From Bradyrhizobium sp. NAS96.2 (GTDB lineage Bacteria; Pseudomonadota; Alphaproteobacteria; Rhizobiales; Xanthobacteraceae), in assembly GCF_001908235.1 (NCBI RefSeq), contig NZ_LGHK01000016.1, forward strand, positions 167,977 through 231,976: 64,000 nt of DNA, written 5' to 3'. Numbering within the stretch: position 1 is the first letter of the stretch; every line of letters starts with the position of its first letter. The position numbers and the translations under genes were made by a program. Positions 45,817-54,918 of the stretch are shown here, in pieces. The notes beneath the pieces were generated by a model, which made no database searches, was not told the DNA's origin, and saw only the letters and a list, made by a program, of their open reading frames with translations.

Positions 45817-46515
45817 ATGCGTATCGGTATCCTGTCTGATGCCCACGGTAACGTGGAAGCTTTCGAGCTGGCGCTCCAGATCCTGACGGACGCGCGCGCC
45901 GACGAGATCTACTTTCTGGGCGACGCCGTTGGATATATCCCGGACAAGGGCGTCGTCAGCGCACTGATGGGCAGCAGCATTCGCTCCGTTCGCGGAAATC
46001 ACGACGACATGCTGCTGCGACAGAGCGCGAGTGACGCGAAGGATCTCGTTTATCGTCACCGGGAAACATTCGCGGCGCTTAGCCACGATGAGCGAGAGTT
46101 CATCAGCGAGTGGCCGTCGCAACTGCGCCTGAACGGCGAGCACGGAACGATGCTGTTCGTCCATGGCAGTCCAAAGGATCCGCTCGCGGGATATGTCTAT
46201 CCGGACAGCAGCTTGGCCGATCTCTCTACTGTGAACGCCGATATCGTTTTCATGGGCCACACCCATCATCCGTTCGTGCGCGAGCACGGCGGAAAGCTGC
46301 TTGTCAACGTGGGGAGTTGTGGCCTCCCGCGAGGTGACGACCTCCGTGGCGCGGTCTGCATTTACGATCTTGGCGAACGTTCAGCGACGATCATCAGGTT
46401 CGATATCTCGGGCTGTTGCCGCCGAATCCTTTCGCGCCATTCGCTTTCGCCCACTGTAACATCCCTGCTGGAACGATGCTCAAACTACGAAGTGAGGAAC
46501 GATCGTGAAGCGTAG
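45817..46515 (+). CDS. Metallophosphoesterase (YfcE/ApaH-like)
   Basis: 232 residues. All calcineurin-like phosphoesterase motifs are in order: MRIGILSDAHGN, YFLGDAVGYIPDKG, VRGNHDDMLL, LFVHGSP and FMGHTHHPF, with metal-ligand aspartates, asparagine and histidines intact. The substrate could be a phosphorylated sugar, nucleotide or phospho-intermediate. In a polysaccharide locus it may remove phosphate from a decoration precursor. The ATG at 45817 begins the conserved first strand; a TTG at 45793 would add eight residues. The next gene overlaps its end by 11 bp. Confidence 0.85.
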   Translation: MRIGILSDAHGNVEAFELALQILTDARADEIYFLGDAVGYIPDKGVVSALMGSSIRSVRGNHDDMLLRQSASDAKDLVYRHRETFAALSHDEREFISEWPSQLRLNGEHGTMLFVHGSPKDPLAGYVYPDSSLADLSTVNADIVFMGHTHHPFVREHGGKLLVNVGSCGLPRGDDLRGAVCIYDLGERSATIIRFDISGCCRRILSRHSLSPTVTSLLERCSNYEVRNDREA

Positions 46516-47560
46516 GCGGGTCAAGGTGCTGCTGACCGGGATTGGCGGAGGCGGGCATGGCGAGCAAATCCTCAAGGCTCTTCGGCTGGGAGAGCTCGAA
46601 TACGACATCGTTGGCACCGACATGTCCGATGCCTGCGCGAACCGGCACCTGGTCGATAAATTCGTGAGGTTGCCGCGGGCGACTGATCCCGCTTACCTGG
46701 ATGAACTCAGGTCTCTCGCCCAATCAGAGAAGTGCGTCGCCATCTTTCATGGGTCGGAGCCCGAGATGGCTGTGATGAGCCGATCCAGAGCTGCGCTCGA
46801 GGCGGATGGCTTTTACGTTCCTGTCAACCCGCCGTCGGTTCTGGATATCTGCCAGGACAAGACGAAAACCATGGCGCATCTGGCGTCGTGCGGCTTCCCG
46901 ACGCCGAAGTTCAGGGAAGTCCGCGATCTGTCCGATCTTGATGATTGGTCAGTCTTGCCGGCCATCCTGAAGCCTGCAGTAGGGGGTGGCGGATCGGCCA
47001 ACGTGTTCATCGTTCAGTCGACCGAGGAACTGCTGACTTTCTCGCGCTATCTCCTCGGAATTTGTCCATCGTTCACGATCCAGGAATACATCGGCAGTTC
47101 TGAAGACGAGTACACCGTTGGCGTGCTTTTCGGAGCGGATGGCGTCCTGATCAATTCGATTGCTATCAAGCGTGTCATCAACAACGCGTTGACGATCCGC
47201 GCGCAGGTTCCAAACCGGACGGGGCGGTCCGAATTCGGCGCGAGGCTCGTTGTGTCGACGGGCATCTCGCAAGGGCACGTTGCCAACTGGCCGTCGGTTC
47301 GAAGCGCGTGCGAGAAGATCGCCGAGTCGCTGTCGCCGAAGGCGCCGGTGAACGTGCAGTGCCGCGTTGCGGACGGTGTCGTCATTCCATTTGAGATCAA
47401 CCCGCGCTTTTCGGGAACGACCTCGTTGAGGGCAATGGCCGGATACAATGAGCCCGACGTTCTCATTCGACGCGATGTTTTCGGGGAAACGATCCCGGAG
47501 CGGTTTCCATACAAGGAAATGATGATCTTGCGCGGCTTGGAAGAGCATCTAGTCGGCTAG
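46505..47560 (+). CDS. ATP-grasp ligase (carbamoyl-phosphate-synthase-like fold)
   Basis: 351 residues with a GTG start. A Rossmann-like pre-ATP-grasp domain (VKVLLTGIGGGGHGEQILKALRLG, YDIVGTDMSDACAN) is followed by the ATP-grasp domain: ILKPAVGGGGSANVFIV (glycine-rich loop), IQEYIGSSEDEYTVGVLF and the metal-binding PVNVQCRVADGVVIPFEINPRFSGTT. Such enzymes join a carboxylate to an amine through an acyl-phosphate. In this locus it may attach an amino acid to a uronic acid or amino sugar; substrate is unknown. It overlaps the phosphoesterase gene, suggesting coupled function. Confidence 0.87.
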   Translation: MKRRRVKVLLTGIGGGGHGEQILKALRLGELEYDIVGTDMSDACANRHLVDKFVRLPRATDPAYLDELRSLAQSEKCVAIFHGSEPEMAVMSRSRAALEADGFYVPVNPPSVLDICQDKTKTMAHLASCGFPTPKFREVRDLSDLDDWSVLPAILKPAVGGGGSANVFIVQSTEELLTFSRYLLGICPSFTIQEYIGSSEDEYTVGVLFGADGVLINSIAIKRVINNALTIRAQVPNRTGRSEFGARLVVSTGISQGHVANWPSVRSACEKIAESLSPKAPVNVQCRVADGVVIPFEINPRFSGTTSLRAMAGYNEPDVLIRRDVFGETIPERFPYKEMMILRGLEEHLVG

Positions 47561-47596
47561 GAAGCGACGTTCCACGACCAACAGAGAGCGACCACG

Positions 47597-48751
47597 ATGA
47601 AAAAACAGTGCCCGGTGTGCGAGTCCGATCGTCTGCATGACATCTATCCTTCGTTTTCAGGGACATGCATCACCTCGGATATGATGGTCCTGCGTGACGC
47701 GTCGTTGGGCAATCGGCTTTGTTCGGATTGCGGCCTGATATTCAATGCCGGCGGGACCAGGGGATGGAGCGAAGCCTTCTATAAGGAAAGCTACAGCCTG
47801 ATGATGAAGAGCCAGGACGCGGCAATTCAGAGCTTCTCGGGTCCGGCGCCCATCTCCCAGGCGGAGCGCACGCACCAGATTCTGAGGGAGATGACCGGTC
47901 TGCCGGCTGATGGATCCATTCTCGAGATCGGTGCGGGAAAGGGCGATTTTCTCGCACATTTTCTCGAGGAATCCCGCGACTGGCGTGCGGCGGCCTTCGA
48001 GCCGAGCTCGGCATTCGATGTCCTGCAGAAGAAGTTTCCTTCCGCCCGGCTTAGCCGCTGCGACTACAAGGAGTTCGAGGCCGAGGCGGGCAGCTTCGAT
48101 CTGATCGTGGCGCTGGGCGTGCTCGAGCACGTCGACAACCCGCTCGACATGTTGAAATGGGCGCATCAGCGGCTCAAGACGTCGGGCCTCTTCTACATTC
48201 GCGTTCCCAATTTCGCGAAGAATCCGAACGACCTGTTTTGCGCGGATCACCTGTCGAAGCTGACCCTGCATTCATTGGAATCGCTGGCTCACGCCGCAGG
48301 ATTCGAGGTGGTGGCTTCCAAGGAAGCGGGAGTGCCTATCTTTATTCTGCTGAGGAAGGTTGATGGTCCGAAGCCGCAAGCGGCGAATGTCGTGGAGCTC
48401 AATCAGCGCATCGTCGATCAGAACGCGATGGTGGCCAAGAACGCGATGGACGCGATCGACCGGTGCCGCAAGGCAGCCGATGCCGCCGGGGAGCCCTTTG
48501 CCATCTTTGGCCTGGGGTCGTCGGGTTTGTTTGCGCCGTTCTACCTCGGCTTCGACGTTGCGAAGATCGCGGCCTATCTCGACGAAAATCGATCCACGTG
48601 GGGGAGCGGTCTGCACGGACGTTCGGTGGGCGGCCTCGACAAGATCAAGGAATTGGGAATTCGTCACGTGGCGCTGGCGATCAGCCCGGTCTACTTCGAT
48701 CAGGTGAAAGCGAAGCTGGCGCCTTACGGCGTGGAAATCTACTCGGCTTAA
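47597..48751 (+). CDS. SAM-dependent C-methyltransferase-like protein with N-terminal zinc site
   Basis: 384 residues in three parts: an N-terminal zinc-binding region (CPVCESDRLHDIY and LCSDCGLIFNAGG, two CxxC pairs), a class I methyltransferase core (ILEIGAGKGDFLAHFLEE, FDLIVALGVLEHVDNPLDMLKWA, FYIRVPNF) and a C-terminal Rossmann-like domain (FAIFGLGSSGLFAPFYLG, IAAYLDENRSTWG). This is the architecture of TylC3/NovU-type sugar C-methyltransferases, which act on NDP-keto-sugars. It may also modify other substrates. A DegT aminotransferase gene follows after 99 bp. Confidence 0.83.
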   Translation: MKKQCPVCESDRLHDIYPSFSGTCITSDMMVLRDASLGNRLCSDCGLIFNAGGTRGWSEAFYKESYSLMMKSQDAAIQSFSGPAPISQAERTHQILREMTGLPADGSILEIGAGKGDFLAHFLEESRDWRAAAFEPSSAFDVLQKKFPSARLSRCDYKEFEAEAGSFDLIVALGVLEHVDNPLDMLKWAHQRLKTSGLFYIRVPNFAKNPNDLFCADHLSKLTLHSLESLAHAAGFEVVASKEAGVPIFILLRKVDGPKPQAANVVELNQRIVDQNAMVAKNAMDAIDRCRKAADAAGEPFAIFGLGSSGLFAPFYLGFDVAKIAAYLDENRSTWGSGLHGRSVGGLDKIKELGIRHVALAISPVYFDQVKAKLAPYGVEIYSA

Positions 48752-48850
48752 GGCGCGTCAAGGACGGTCCTGCAACTTCGCGGTCGGGTTTCGAAGCAGT
48801 TCGTTCGCGACGGAAGTGTGTGGGGCCCCGGCATTGAGAGTATCGATCAA

Positions 48851-49984
48851 ATGAACATCACAGAACCGAGTTTCGACGAAGCTGAAATTGCGTTGCTGCG
48901 GGAATGCCTCGACTCGAAATGGGTGACGCAGGGACCGTTCACGGAGCGGTTCGAGCGGCTGATTGCCGAGAAACATGGCGTTAGGCATGCCCTTGCGTGC
49001 ACGTCCTGCACCGCCGCGCTGCATTTGGCGACCCTGGCCCTGAAACTTGGGCCGGGCGACGAGGTGATGGTCCCGGCCTTCACCTGGGTGACAAGCGCGC
49101 ACTCCGCCGAATATGTCGGCGCAAAGCCGGTCTTCGTCGACATCGATCTGTCGACCTTCAATATCGATCCGGAGCGGCTGGAGGCGGCGATCACACCGCG
49201 CACGAAGGCGATCGTTGCGGTCCACCTGTTCGGTCTCGCCGCCCCGATGGATGAGATCAAGGCGATTGCGGAACCTCGCGGCATCGCAGTGATCGAGGAC
49301 GCTGCGTGCGCAATCGGTACGACCTACAAGGGCCGGCCGGTTGGCGCGATCGGCGACATCGGTTGCTTTTCATTCCACCCGCGCAAGGCGGTCACGACGG
49401 GAGAGGGCGGTGCCGTAACCACCAACCGCGATGATCTTGCGGAACGCGTGCGATCGCAACGCAACCACGGCTCCACCGGCGCTCCGGACGCGTCGATCGA
49501 GCCTCACGGCCCATGGACGATGGCGACGTTCGACAATCTCGGCTTCAACTTGCGCCTGTCCGACATCCAGGCAGCCGTCGGCGTGGCGCAAATGGGCAAG
49601 CTTGACCGGCTGCTGTCGGAACGCAGACGTCTCGGGCATCGCTATTCCGAGCTGCTGGCAGGAAACAATTCGATCGTGCGGCCGCTCGGCGGGGACGTCG
49701 ACGGGCACGCGTTTCAGTCCTACGTCATTCGTTTCGTTGACGGAGACCGCGCGCGCCGCAACGCGGTGATGGCGACGCTGGCTGCGGCGGGAATTCAAAC
49801 CCGGCCGGGCACGCATGCAGTGCACCGGCTCGGCTATTACAAGAACAAATATGGTCTGCGGCCCGAGCAGTTTCCGAACGCGGCACTCGCGGAGGACACG
49901 ACGATTACGTTGCCTATCTATCCGAACATGACGGAAGAGGATCAGCTCCGAGTGGTTGATTGCATCAATCGGGCTTGCGCCTGA
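48851..49984 (+). CDS. DegT/DnrJ/EryC1-family PLP aminotransferase (candidate WbpE)
   Basis: 377 residues. The start MNITEPSFDEAEIALLRECLDSKWVTQGPF, ACTSCTAALHLA (cofactor phosphate site), VIEDAACAIGTTYKG (aspartate pairing with the pyridine N) and FSFHPRKAVTTGEGGAVTT with Schiff-base lysine K179 are family hallmarks. These enzymes aminate NDP-keto-sugars with glutamate. It could supply the 3-amino group between the WlbA and WlbB steps, or the amino group of a formylated or acetylated 4-amino sugar. The ATG at 48851 follows GAGAG; an in-frame start at 48818 seems too early. Confidence 0.9.
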   Translation: MNITEPSFDEAEIALLRECLDSKWVTQGPFTERFERLIAEKHGVRHALACTSCTAALHLATLALKLGPGDEVMVPAFTWVTSAHSAEYVGAKPVFVDIDLSTFNIDPERLEAAITPRTKAIVAVHLFGLAAPMDEIKAIAEPRGIAVIEDAACAIGTTYKGRPVGAIGDIGCFSFHPRKAVTTGEGGAVTTNRDDLAERVRSQRNHGSTGAPDASIEPHGPWTMATFDNLGFNLRLSDIQAAVGVAQMGKLDRLLSERRRLGHRYSELLAGNNSIVRPLGGDVDGHAFQSYVIRFVDGDRARRNAVMATLAAAGIQTRPGTHAVHRLGYYKNKYGLRPEQFPNAALAEDTTITLPIYPNMTEEDQLRVVDCINRACA

Positions 49985-50005
49985 GGCACGCGCGGAGCCG
50001 CATCG

Positions 50006-51466
50006 GTGTTCTCGAAGCTATTTCGGTTGACTTACTGCCTATTTGAGGGGACGCGTTTTCCCAATCTGTCGCAGTTCGCACGAAAGAACCATGATTTTGG
50101 CGCAGTTGTTTCTGCGCTTTCTCCTGCACAACGGAGAGGGCGTATAGATCAGGCGATCTTTGAAAACGTGAATCGGGTTGTTGCCGATTGCAACTATGCG
50201 CTCCTTGCCGCCTTGCTGGATGCGCTGCGACCATTTCTAAATCCCGATCAATCATCTGAAGCGCAAGAATTTTGGAGTGCGCTCGTGGCCGATTGTCGCG
50301 TGATAGCTGAGGATCGATTGTTGAGAGGCGAGTTGAACTCGCTTTGGGGTGTTACGCCGATCGTCAATCTGCGCGAGTGCGTTGCTGCCGACCGCGCCTT
50401 GGGCGCGAACGCCTACTCGCTCGTGTTCACCACGTACCACACTTCCTCGAATTTTGATTTCGTATTATCGGAACTTCAGGAGCGCGTCATAGCTGAGCGT
50501 GGCGAGGACTTGTACCGGTTTCGATGGCTCGTGCTGATCTGGGCCATTGCCAACTTCGATTTCTTTCATCTCTACAACGACCGCGGCATCATCGAACCGG
50601 CCGGCGGCTATGGCAGTCCTCGCTTTGGAATTGCGGTGCGCGAGATGGAAATATATCGCCAAGCCGGCAAGCGGCTCTATACCTACGCATACGGTGCCGA
50701 CCACCGGACGCGTGAGAAGAATCTGGCACTTGGAAAATGGAACTTCTGCACCGAGTGCCCTGAACCGGGTGTCTATTGTGTCTGCGACGATGCCGGCGGC
50801 GCCGCCATGCTGCAGGTCATCAGAGAGTACTCGACTGCCGTGGTTGCGCACGGGCTAGCCATGAGGCTTATCCCTGGCGCTCGAAATGTGCCGTATCTGA
50901 CGGTCGACGTTAATAAATTCTCTCCCCGACGATCCTGGTCTCAAGGGGATGGAAATCTGATTGTGGGGCACTTTCCGAACCACGGCTATTTCAAGGGGAC
51001 AAAATATCTAGAGGGCGCAATCCATTCCCTGCAGGCTGAAGGTCATGCAGTCGAGCTCTTGCAACTGAGCGGAAAGCCGCACCATGAAATACTGGAGGCG
51101 ATGCAGAAGATCGATGTTCTTGTCGACCAGCTCATAAGCGGATCCTTCGGCTTGACTGCAGTTGAAGCAATGGCATCGGGCTGTCCCGTCGTCTGCTATC
51201 TGCACGATGGAGTAGCGGTCGCCGATCGCGAAGGCTGCCCGGTCATCGAAGCAAATCCAGATACGATTAAGGAAACCTTGCGTCAGCTGATCGCGGACCG
51301 CACACGGCTTTCAAAACTCGGAGCCGCCGGCCCTGATTATGTCCGGAAGAACTACTCGGTAGAGGCGCTTGGCAGGCATTTGGCTGATCTATATGGGGAG
51401 ACCGCAGATTTGCCAAAGCCGCTGAAAGCAACAATCGCCGAACGCACGAAGTCGCTGAGTTCGTGA
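50006..51466 (+). CDS. Glycosyltransferase-like protein, subfamily A (four-cysteine type, copy 2)
   Basis: 486 residues, GTG start after CGGAG. It shares with the products at 29660 and 54915 the blocks LWGVTPIV, SLVFTTYHTS, FDFFHLYNDRG, GKRLYTYAYGADHRTRE, the cluster C248-x2-C251-x6-C258-x-C260, HFPNHGYFKGT and VDQLISGSFGLTAVEAMA (DQ-x11-E). The N-terminal ~110 residues are longer than in copy 1. The coding sequence is visibly less GC-rich than the metabolic genes at the left end. It opens a run of six related transferase genes to 59164. Confidence 0.78.
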   Translation: MFSKLFRLTYCLFEGTRFPNLSQFARKNHDFGAVVSALSPAQRRGRIDQAIFENVNRVVADCNYALLAALLDALRPFLNPDQSSEAQEFWSALVADCRVIAEDRLLRGELNSLWGVTPIVNLRECVAADRALGANAYSLVFTTYHTSSNFDFVLSELQERVIAERGEDLYRFRWLVLIWAIANFDFFHLYNDRGIIEPAGGYGSPRFGIAVREMEIYRQAGKRLYTYAYGADHRTREKNLALGKWNFCTECPEPGVYCVCDDAGGAAMLQVIREYSTAVVAHGLAMRLIPGARNVPYLTVDVNKFSPRRSWSQGDGNLIVGHFPNHGYFKGTKYLEGAIHSLQAEGHAVELLQLSGKPHHEILEAMQKIDVLVDQLISGSFGLTAVEAMASGCPVVCYLHDGVAVADREGCPVIEANPDTIKETLRQLIADRTRLSKLGAAGPDYVRKNYSVEALGRHLADLYGETADLPKPLKATIAERTKSLSS

Positions 51467-51523
51467 TGCCGTCAAAGCGATCCCTGCTCGAAAATTCGAA
51501 CGGGTCTTGCAGACTCGTTACCA

Positions 51524-53458
51524 GTGCGCGGGACGCCTAAACCAGTGTCAATTCCCTACGCCGAAATCGGCCCCGAGAGTCATCTGAATCAAATCGACTC
51601 AACACGGGCGATTGAGGCGGAAAACGCAGGCGCATTGCGTCTGATCGACGACTTTCAGCGAAGAATGGGCCGGCCGCTTCGCGTTCTTCACATCGGCAAC
51701 ATAGCCAACAATGCCTACAATAACGCCCGCATTCAGCGGAAGTGCGGCATCGAAGCGGACGTGTTGTGTTACAACTACTACCACATCATGGGGTGTCCCG
51801 AGTGGGAAGATGGTGCACTAGAGGAGGGCTCCTCGGCGCTTGGGAAGGATCCCTTCAAGCCCGATTGGTGGGCAACAAGCCTGAAAGGATGGAAGCGGCC
51901 TCGTTGGTTTGTTCAGGGCCCATCCGCGCTTTGCATTCAATACCTTTTCGCCCGGAACGCGGGGTGGAGAACGACGGCATATTTGAAGTGGTTGGAACTG
52001 GAGCTGGCAGCTCTTCAGGATGCTCGTTCCGGCGAGAATGTAGGGCCCCCCGCTAAAAATGTCCCCCGGCGTCTGAACTTCCTGCTTCGGCCCGTGAGCC
52101 TGTACAGAATCTGGCTTGGAACGTTCGTGGCAAATGGCCTGATCGGACGTGAATGCCAAGCAAGTCGCTTCGAGGCTTGGTTGGACCGAATCTCGGCAGC
52201 TGCATGGTTGGTAATTGCCCGCCGAGGTCCTGAAGCTGATGTCGAGGCTCGCGCCGCACTCAGCACGTTGCGGGAAGATGTTCGCCAGCTGCGCGCTCGT
52301 GGGATGCAAGAGGCGTCGTCGTCGCTTGTCCGCTCGCTGATTCACCGCTTCCTGACGCTCGTGGCGCTCCTGGAGCAGGCAACGCTCAAGCGTATTCCGG
52401 TCTCGAAGCCGGGCTGCGTGGCGCGATCGATGTCCGAACCGGTAACGCGAGCAAAGGAAATTGAGACGTTGCTGGATGAAATTAGGAAGGACCCTGCCGA
52501 GCTCGATGGTCAATCCCTCAGGTATCGCGAGGAGTATGTGACCGAGCATCCAAGGGCCTTCGAGGTTATCCTCCCGCACTATGACATCATTCAGGGATAT
52601 GCCATTGACGGGCTGATACCCATGATCAATGGCGTCAAGAATTTCTGCTGCTACGAGCACGGAACGCTGCGCGAAATCCCGTTCGAGAACAATCTGACCG
52701 GGTTGATCTGTCGGTTCTCGTTTCAGCGCGCGCCTGCAGTGTTCGTAACCAATTCGGACGTGCTGCCTTCGGTCGAGCGCTTGGGATTAAAGAAGGATAG
52801 GGTATTCTACCTCCCGCACGCGTTTGATAATCAAAAGTTGCAGGCGTTTCGCGAGGCGCACCCAGAGTTGAATCCGCCGACAGGCGGGCCGGTTATTTTC
52901 TTCAGTCCCTCGCGTCACCATTGGAAGCGGGGAAATTCATCCTGGCTGAAGGGCAACGATGTGATCATCCGTGCCGCGGCTGAAGTCGCGCGCGAGGCGG
53001 GGAACTTCCGGCTCGTATTCGTCGAATGGGGCCAAGAGGTCGCAGACAGCAAGAATTTGATCGAGGAGTTAGGCCTCTCCGAGCTGGTTGAATGGACCCC
53101 GACGATGTCGAAAGGGGAGCTGTGGCAGCGCTATTGCGGATCGCATGCGGTGGTCGACCAATTCAATGTTCCAGCGCTCGGCGGCGTTGGGTTTGAGACA
53201 ATGGCGTTGGGAGTTCGATTGATTTCGGCGATCGACAAGCAGCAGACGGCCTTGTTTTTCGGTGAAGAGCCGCCCTTGCTCGCGGCTAGTAACGTCGCTG
53301 AATGCGCAGCGCGAATGCGGGAAGTCATCCAGGATCCTCTTGATACCCGAGGCCGGGGCCAAGCTGCTTCTCAGTGGATGTCGACTTTCCATTCCGCGGA
53401 AAGAATTGTTGCTCTTCAGTGCAAGGCGTATAGCAATTTGCTGGTCGGGCAGTGGTAA
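51524..53458 (+). CDS. Glycosyltransferase-like protein, subfamily C (GNIANNAYNNARIQR type)
   Basis: 644 residues. Near the N-terminus RVLHIGNIANNAYNNARIQRK and YNYYHIMGCPEWED are shared with the frameshifted gene at 56401. The C-terminal half has FCCYEHGTLREIPF, FVTNSDVLPSVERLG, FFSPSRHHWKRGNSSWLKGND and SHAVVDQFNVPALGGVGFETMALG (DQ-x11-E), which mark a GT-B donor domain. About 100 residues in the middle are absent from the paralogue. The GTG at 51524 is the longest start; 51545 is an alternative, and neither has a strong ribosome site. Confidence 0.75.
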   Translation: MRGTPKPVSIPYAEIGPESHLNQIDSTRAIEAENAGALRLIDDFQRRMGRPLRVLHIGNIANNAYNNARIQRKCGIEADVLCYNYYHIMGCPEWEDGALEEGSSALGKDPFKPDWWATSLKGWKRPRWFVQGPSALCIQYLFARNAGWRTTAYLKWLELELAALQDARSGENVGPPAKNVPRRLNFLLRPVSLYRIWLGTFVANGLIGRECQASRFEAWLDRISAAAWLVIARRGPEADVEARAALSTLREDVRQLRARGMQEASSSLVRSLIHRFLTLVALLEQATLKRIPVSKPGCVARSMSEPVTRAKEIETLLDEIRKDPAELDGQSLRYREEYVTEHPRAFEVILPHYDIIQGYAIDGLIPMINGVKNFCCYEHGTLREIPFENNLTGLICRFSFQRAPAVFVTNSDVLPSVERLGLKKDRVFYLPHAFDNQKLQAFREAHPELNPPTGGPVIFFSPSRHHWKRGNSSWLKGNDVIIRAAAEVAREAGNFRLVFVEWGQEVADSKNLIEELGLSELVEWTPTMSKGELWQRYCGSHAVVDQFNVPALGGVGFETMALGVRLISAIDKQQTALFFGEEPPLLAASNVAECAARMREVIQDPLDTRGRGQAASQWMSTFHSAERIVALQCKAYSNLLVGQW

Positions 53459-53508
53459 TGATGTCTCCTGCCACGTCGACGCTGGTTTCGTAGAGTTGCC
53501 GTAGAACG

Positions 53509-54918
53509 ATGCTCAAGCAGATCTCATCTTTCATCAAGAACTATCCTCCTCTTTTTCACGCATTGCGGCCGATATTCTATTTCCTTTTCGGGCGTTGGAA
53601 TGCGTTGATCACCCGGCTTGGGATTCGTCGCGCGCGGTTGGCGCAAGCTCGAATCCCGATGATGACTGCAGCGGGGGACGCTAAGTCTGGAAGCAGCCGG
53701 ATTGGACGATCTGCTTCAGGTCGCGAAGTGGTGATGCTTGTCGTCTCCGATCTGCGTGTGGACCCAAGGGTTGAAAGAGAAGCTCGTGCGCTTGGCGCCG
53801 CGGGGTACGACGTGACGGTGATCTGTCCGGAGCCGTCGGAGGGGGCAGGGGCATCCTTCAATATCGATTGGGGACCGTGCGTTCATATCGAATACGTCGA
53901 TTGGACCGCGGCGACGTTCATGAACGAGCAGCCGGGTTACCTTGCGGATCGGCTTTACCTGGAAGCGGTAAAAAGAACGCCGTTTGCCTTCCATGCGCAT
54001 GATCTTTCCACGGCGTACGCCGCAATGGCGGCCGCAAGGTATCGAGGCGCTCACCTCGTGGTAGACTTCCACGAATGGTTCTCGGAAAATGTTCATTGGA
54101 ATACAAAGCAGTCTGCTTGGGCACCGTATCCTTCCGATTGGAAGCGGGCGCTTCAGGAGTTGGAAGTTCGTTGTCTTACGGAAGCATCCGCTACGATCAC
54201 CGTGTGTGATTCAATTGCTGACACAATGAAGGCGGAACTCGGTGGTCGCCGCCCGGTCGTGATTCGTAACATTCCCGATATTGCAGCGACACCCTCACGT
54301 GAGTATCCGCCGCTGAAGCAGCAATTGGGATTGCCCGAATCGACCTTCGTGCTGCTGTGGCAAGGAGGGACCGGTCCTACTCGCCTGATCGAGCCAATCA
54401 TTGAATCGCTCGCCTATGCTCCGGATTGTACCTTCGTCATTCGAGGTCCTTCCCTGGATCTGTTCGGGCCCGACTATTTGGCATTGGCGCGGCGCGTTGG
54501 CGTGGAGGACAGGGTTGTGCTTGCTCCGCCCGTTCCATCGAAGGATGTTGTTGCGGCCGCCCGCGGCGCGGACGCGGGAATTTGGACGTTGCCGGCTTTG
54601 TGTCGCAACTTCACCTTTGCGCTCCCCAACAAGATTTTCGAATACTTGGCGGCCGATCTTCCCGTCCTTGTTGCGCATTATCCCGAAGCGAAGCGTCTTG
54701 TGCTTGAGAATGAGGTCGGGTTGACGTTCGACCCGTACGATCCGCGTTCCATCGCGGAATCGATCAACCGCCTGACACAAGACGAGCACCTGCGAGCGAC
54801 CTTCGCCGCCAGCACGCGTAAGACTCTCGCGACGCTGGATGCAAAGTCGGAGTGGCAGAAGGTCGTTGCGCTCTACGACGGCCTAAGAAAGCCCCGGACC
54901 TACGGATCCATGCGATGA
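53509..54918 (+). CDS. Glycosyltransferase, GT4-like
   Basis: 469 residues. After a variable N-terminus (about 75 residues) comes VVMLVVSDLRVDPRVEREARALGAAGYDVTVICPE, a common GT-B acceptor-domain start, then FHAHDLSTAYAAMAAA and LVVDFHEWFSE. The donor half has FVLLWQGGTGPTRLIEPIIESL, VLAPPVPSKDVVAAARGADAGIWTLP and FALPNKIFEYLAADLPVLVA, where NKIFEYL takes the place of the E-x7-E region. It likely transfers a hexose or aminosugar. Its stop overlaps the next start (ATGA at 54915). Confidence 0.83.
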   Translation: MLKQISSFIKNYPPLFHALRPIFYFLFGRWNALITRLGIRRARLAQARIPMMTAAGDAKSGSSRIGRSASGREVVMLVVSDLRVDPRVEREARALGAAGYDVTVICPEPSEGAGASFNIDWGPCVHIEYVDWTAATFMNEQPGYLADRLYLEAVKRTPFAFHAHDLSTAYAAMAAARYRGAHLVVDFHEWFSENVHWNTKQSAWAPYPSDWKRALQELEVRCLTEASATITVCDSIADTMKAELGGRRPVVIRNIPDIAATPSREYPPLKQQLGLPESTFVLLWQGGTGPTRLIEPIIESLAYAPDCTFVIRGPSLDLFGPDYLALARRVGVEDRVVLAPPVPSKDVVAAARGADAGIWTLPALCRNFTFALPNKIFEYLAADLPVLVAHYPEAKRLVLENEVGLTFDPYDPRSIAESINRLTQDEHLRATFAASTRKTLATLDAKSEWQKVVALYDGLRKPRTYGSMR

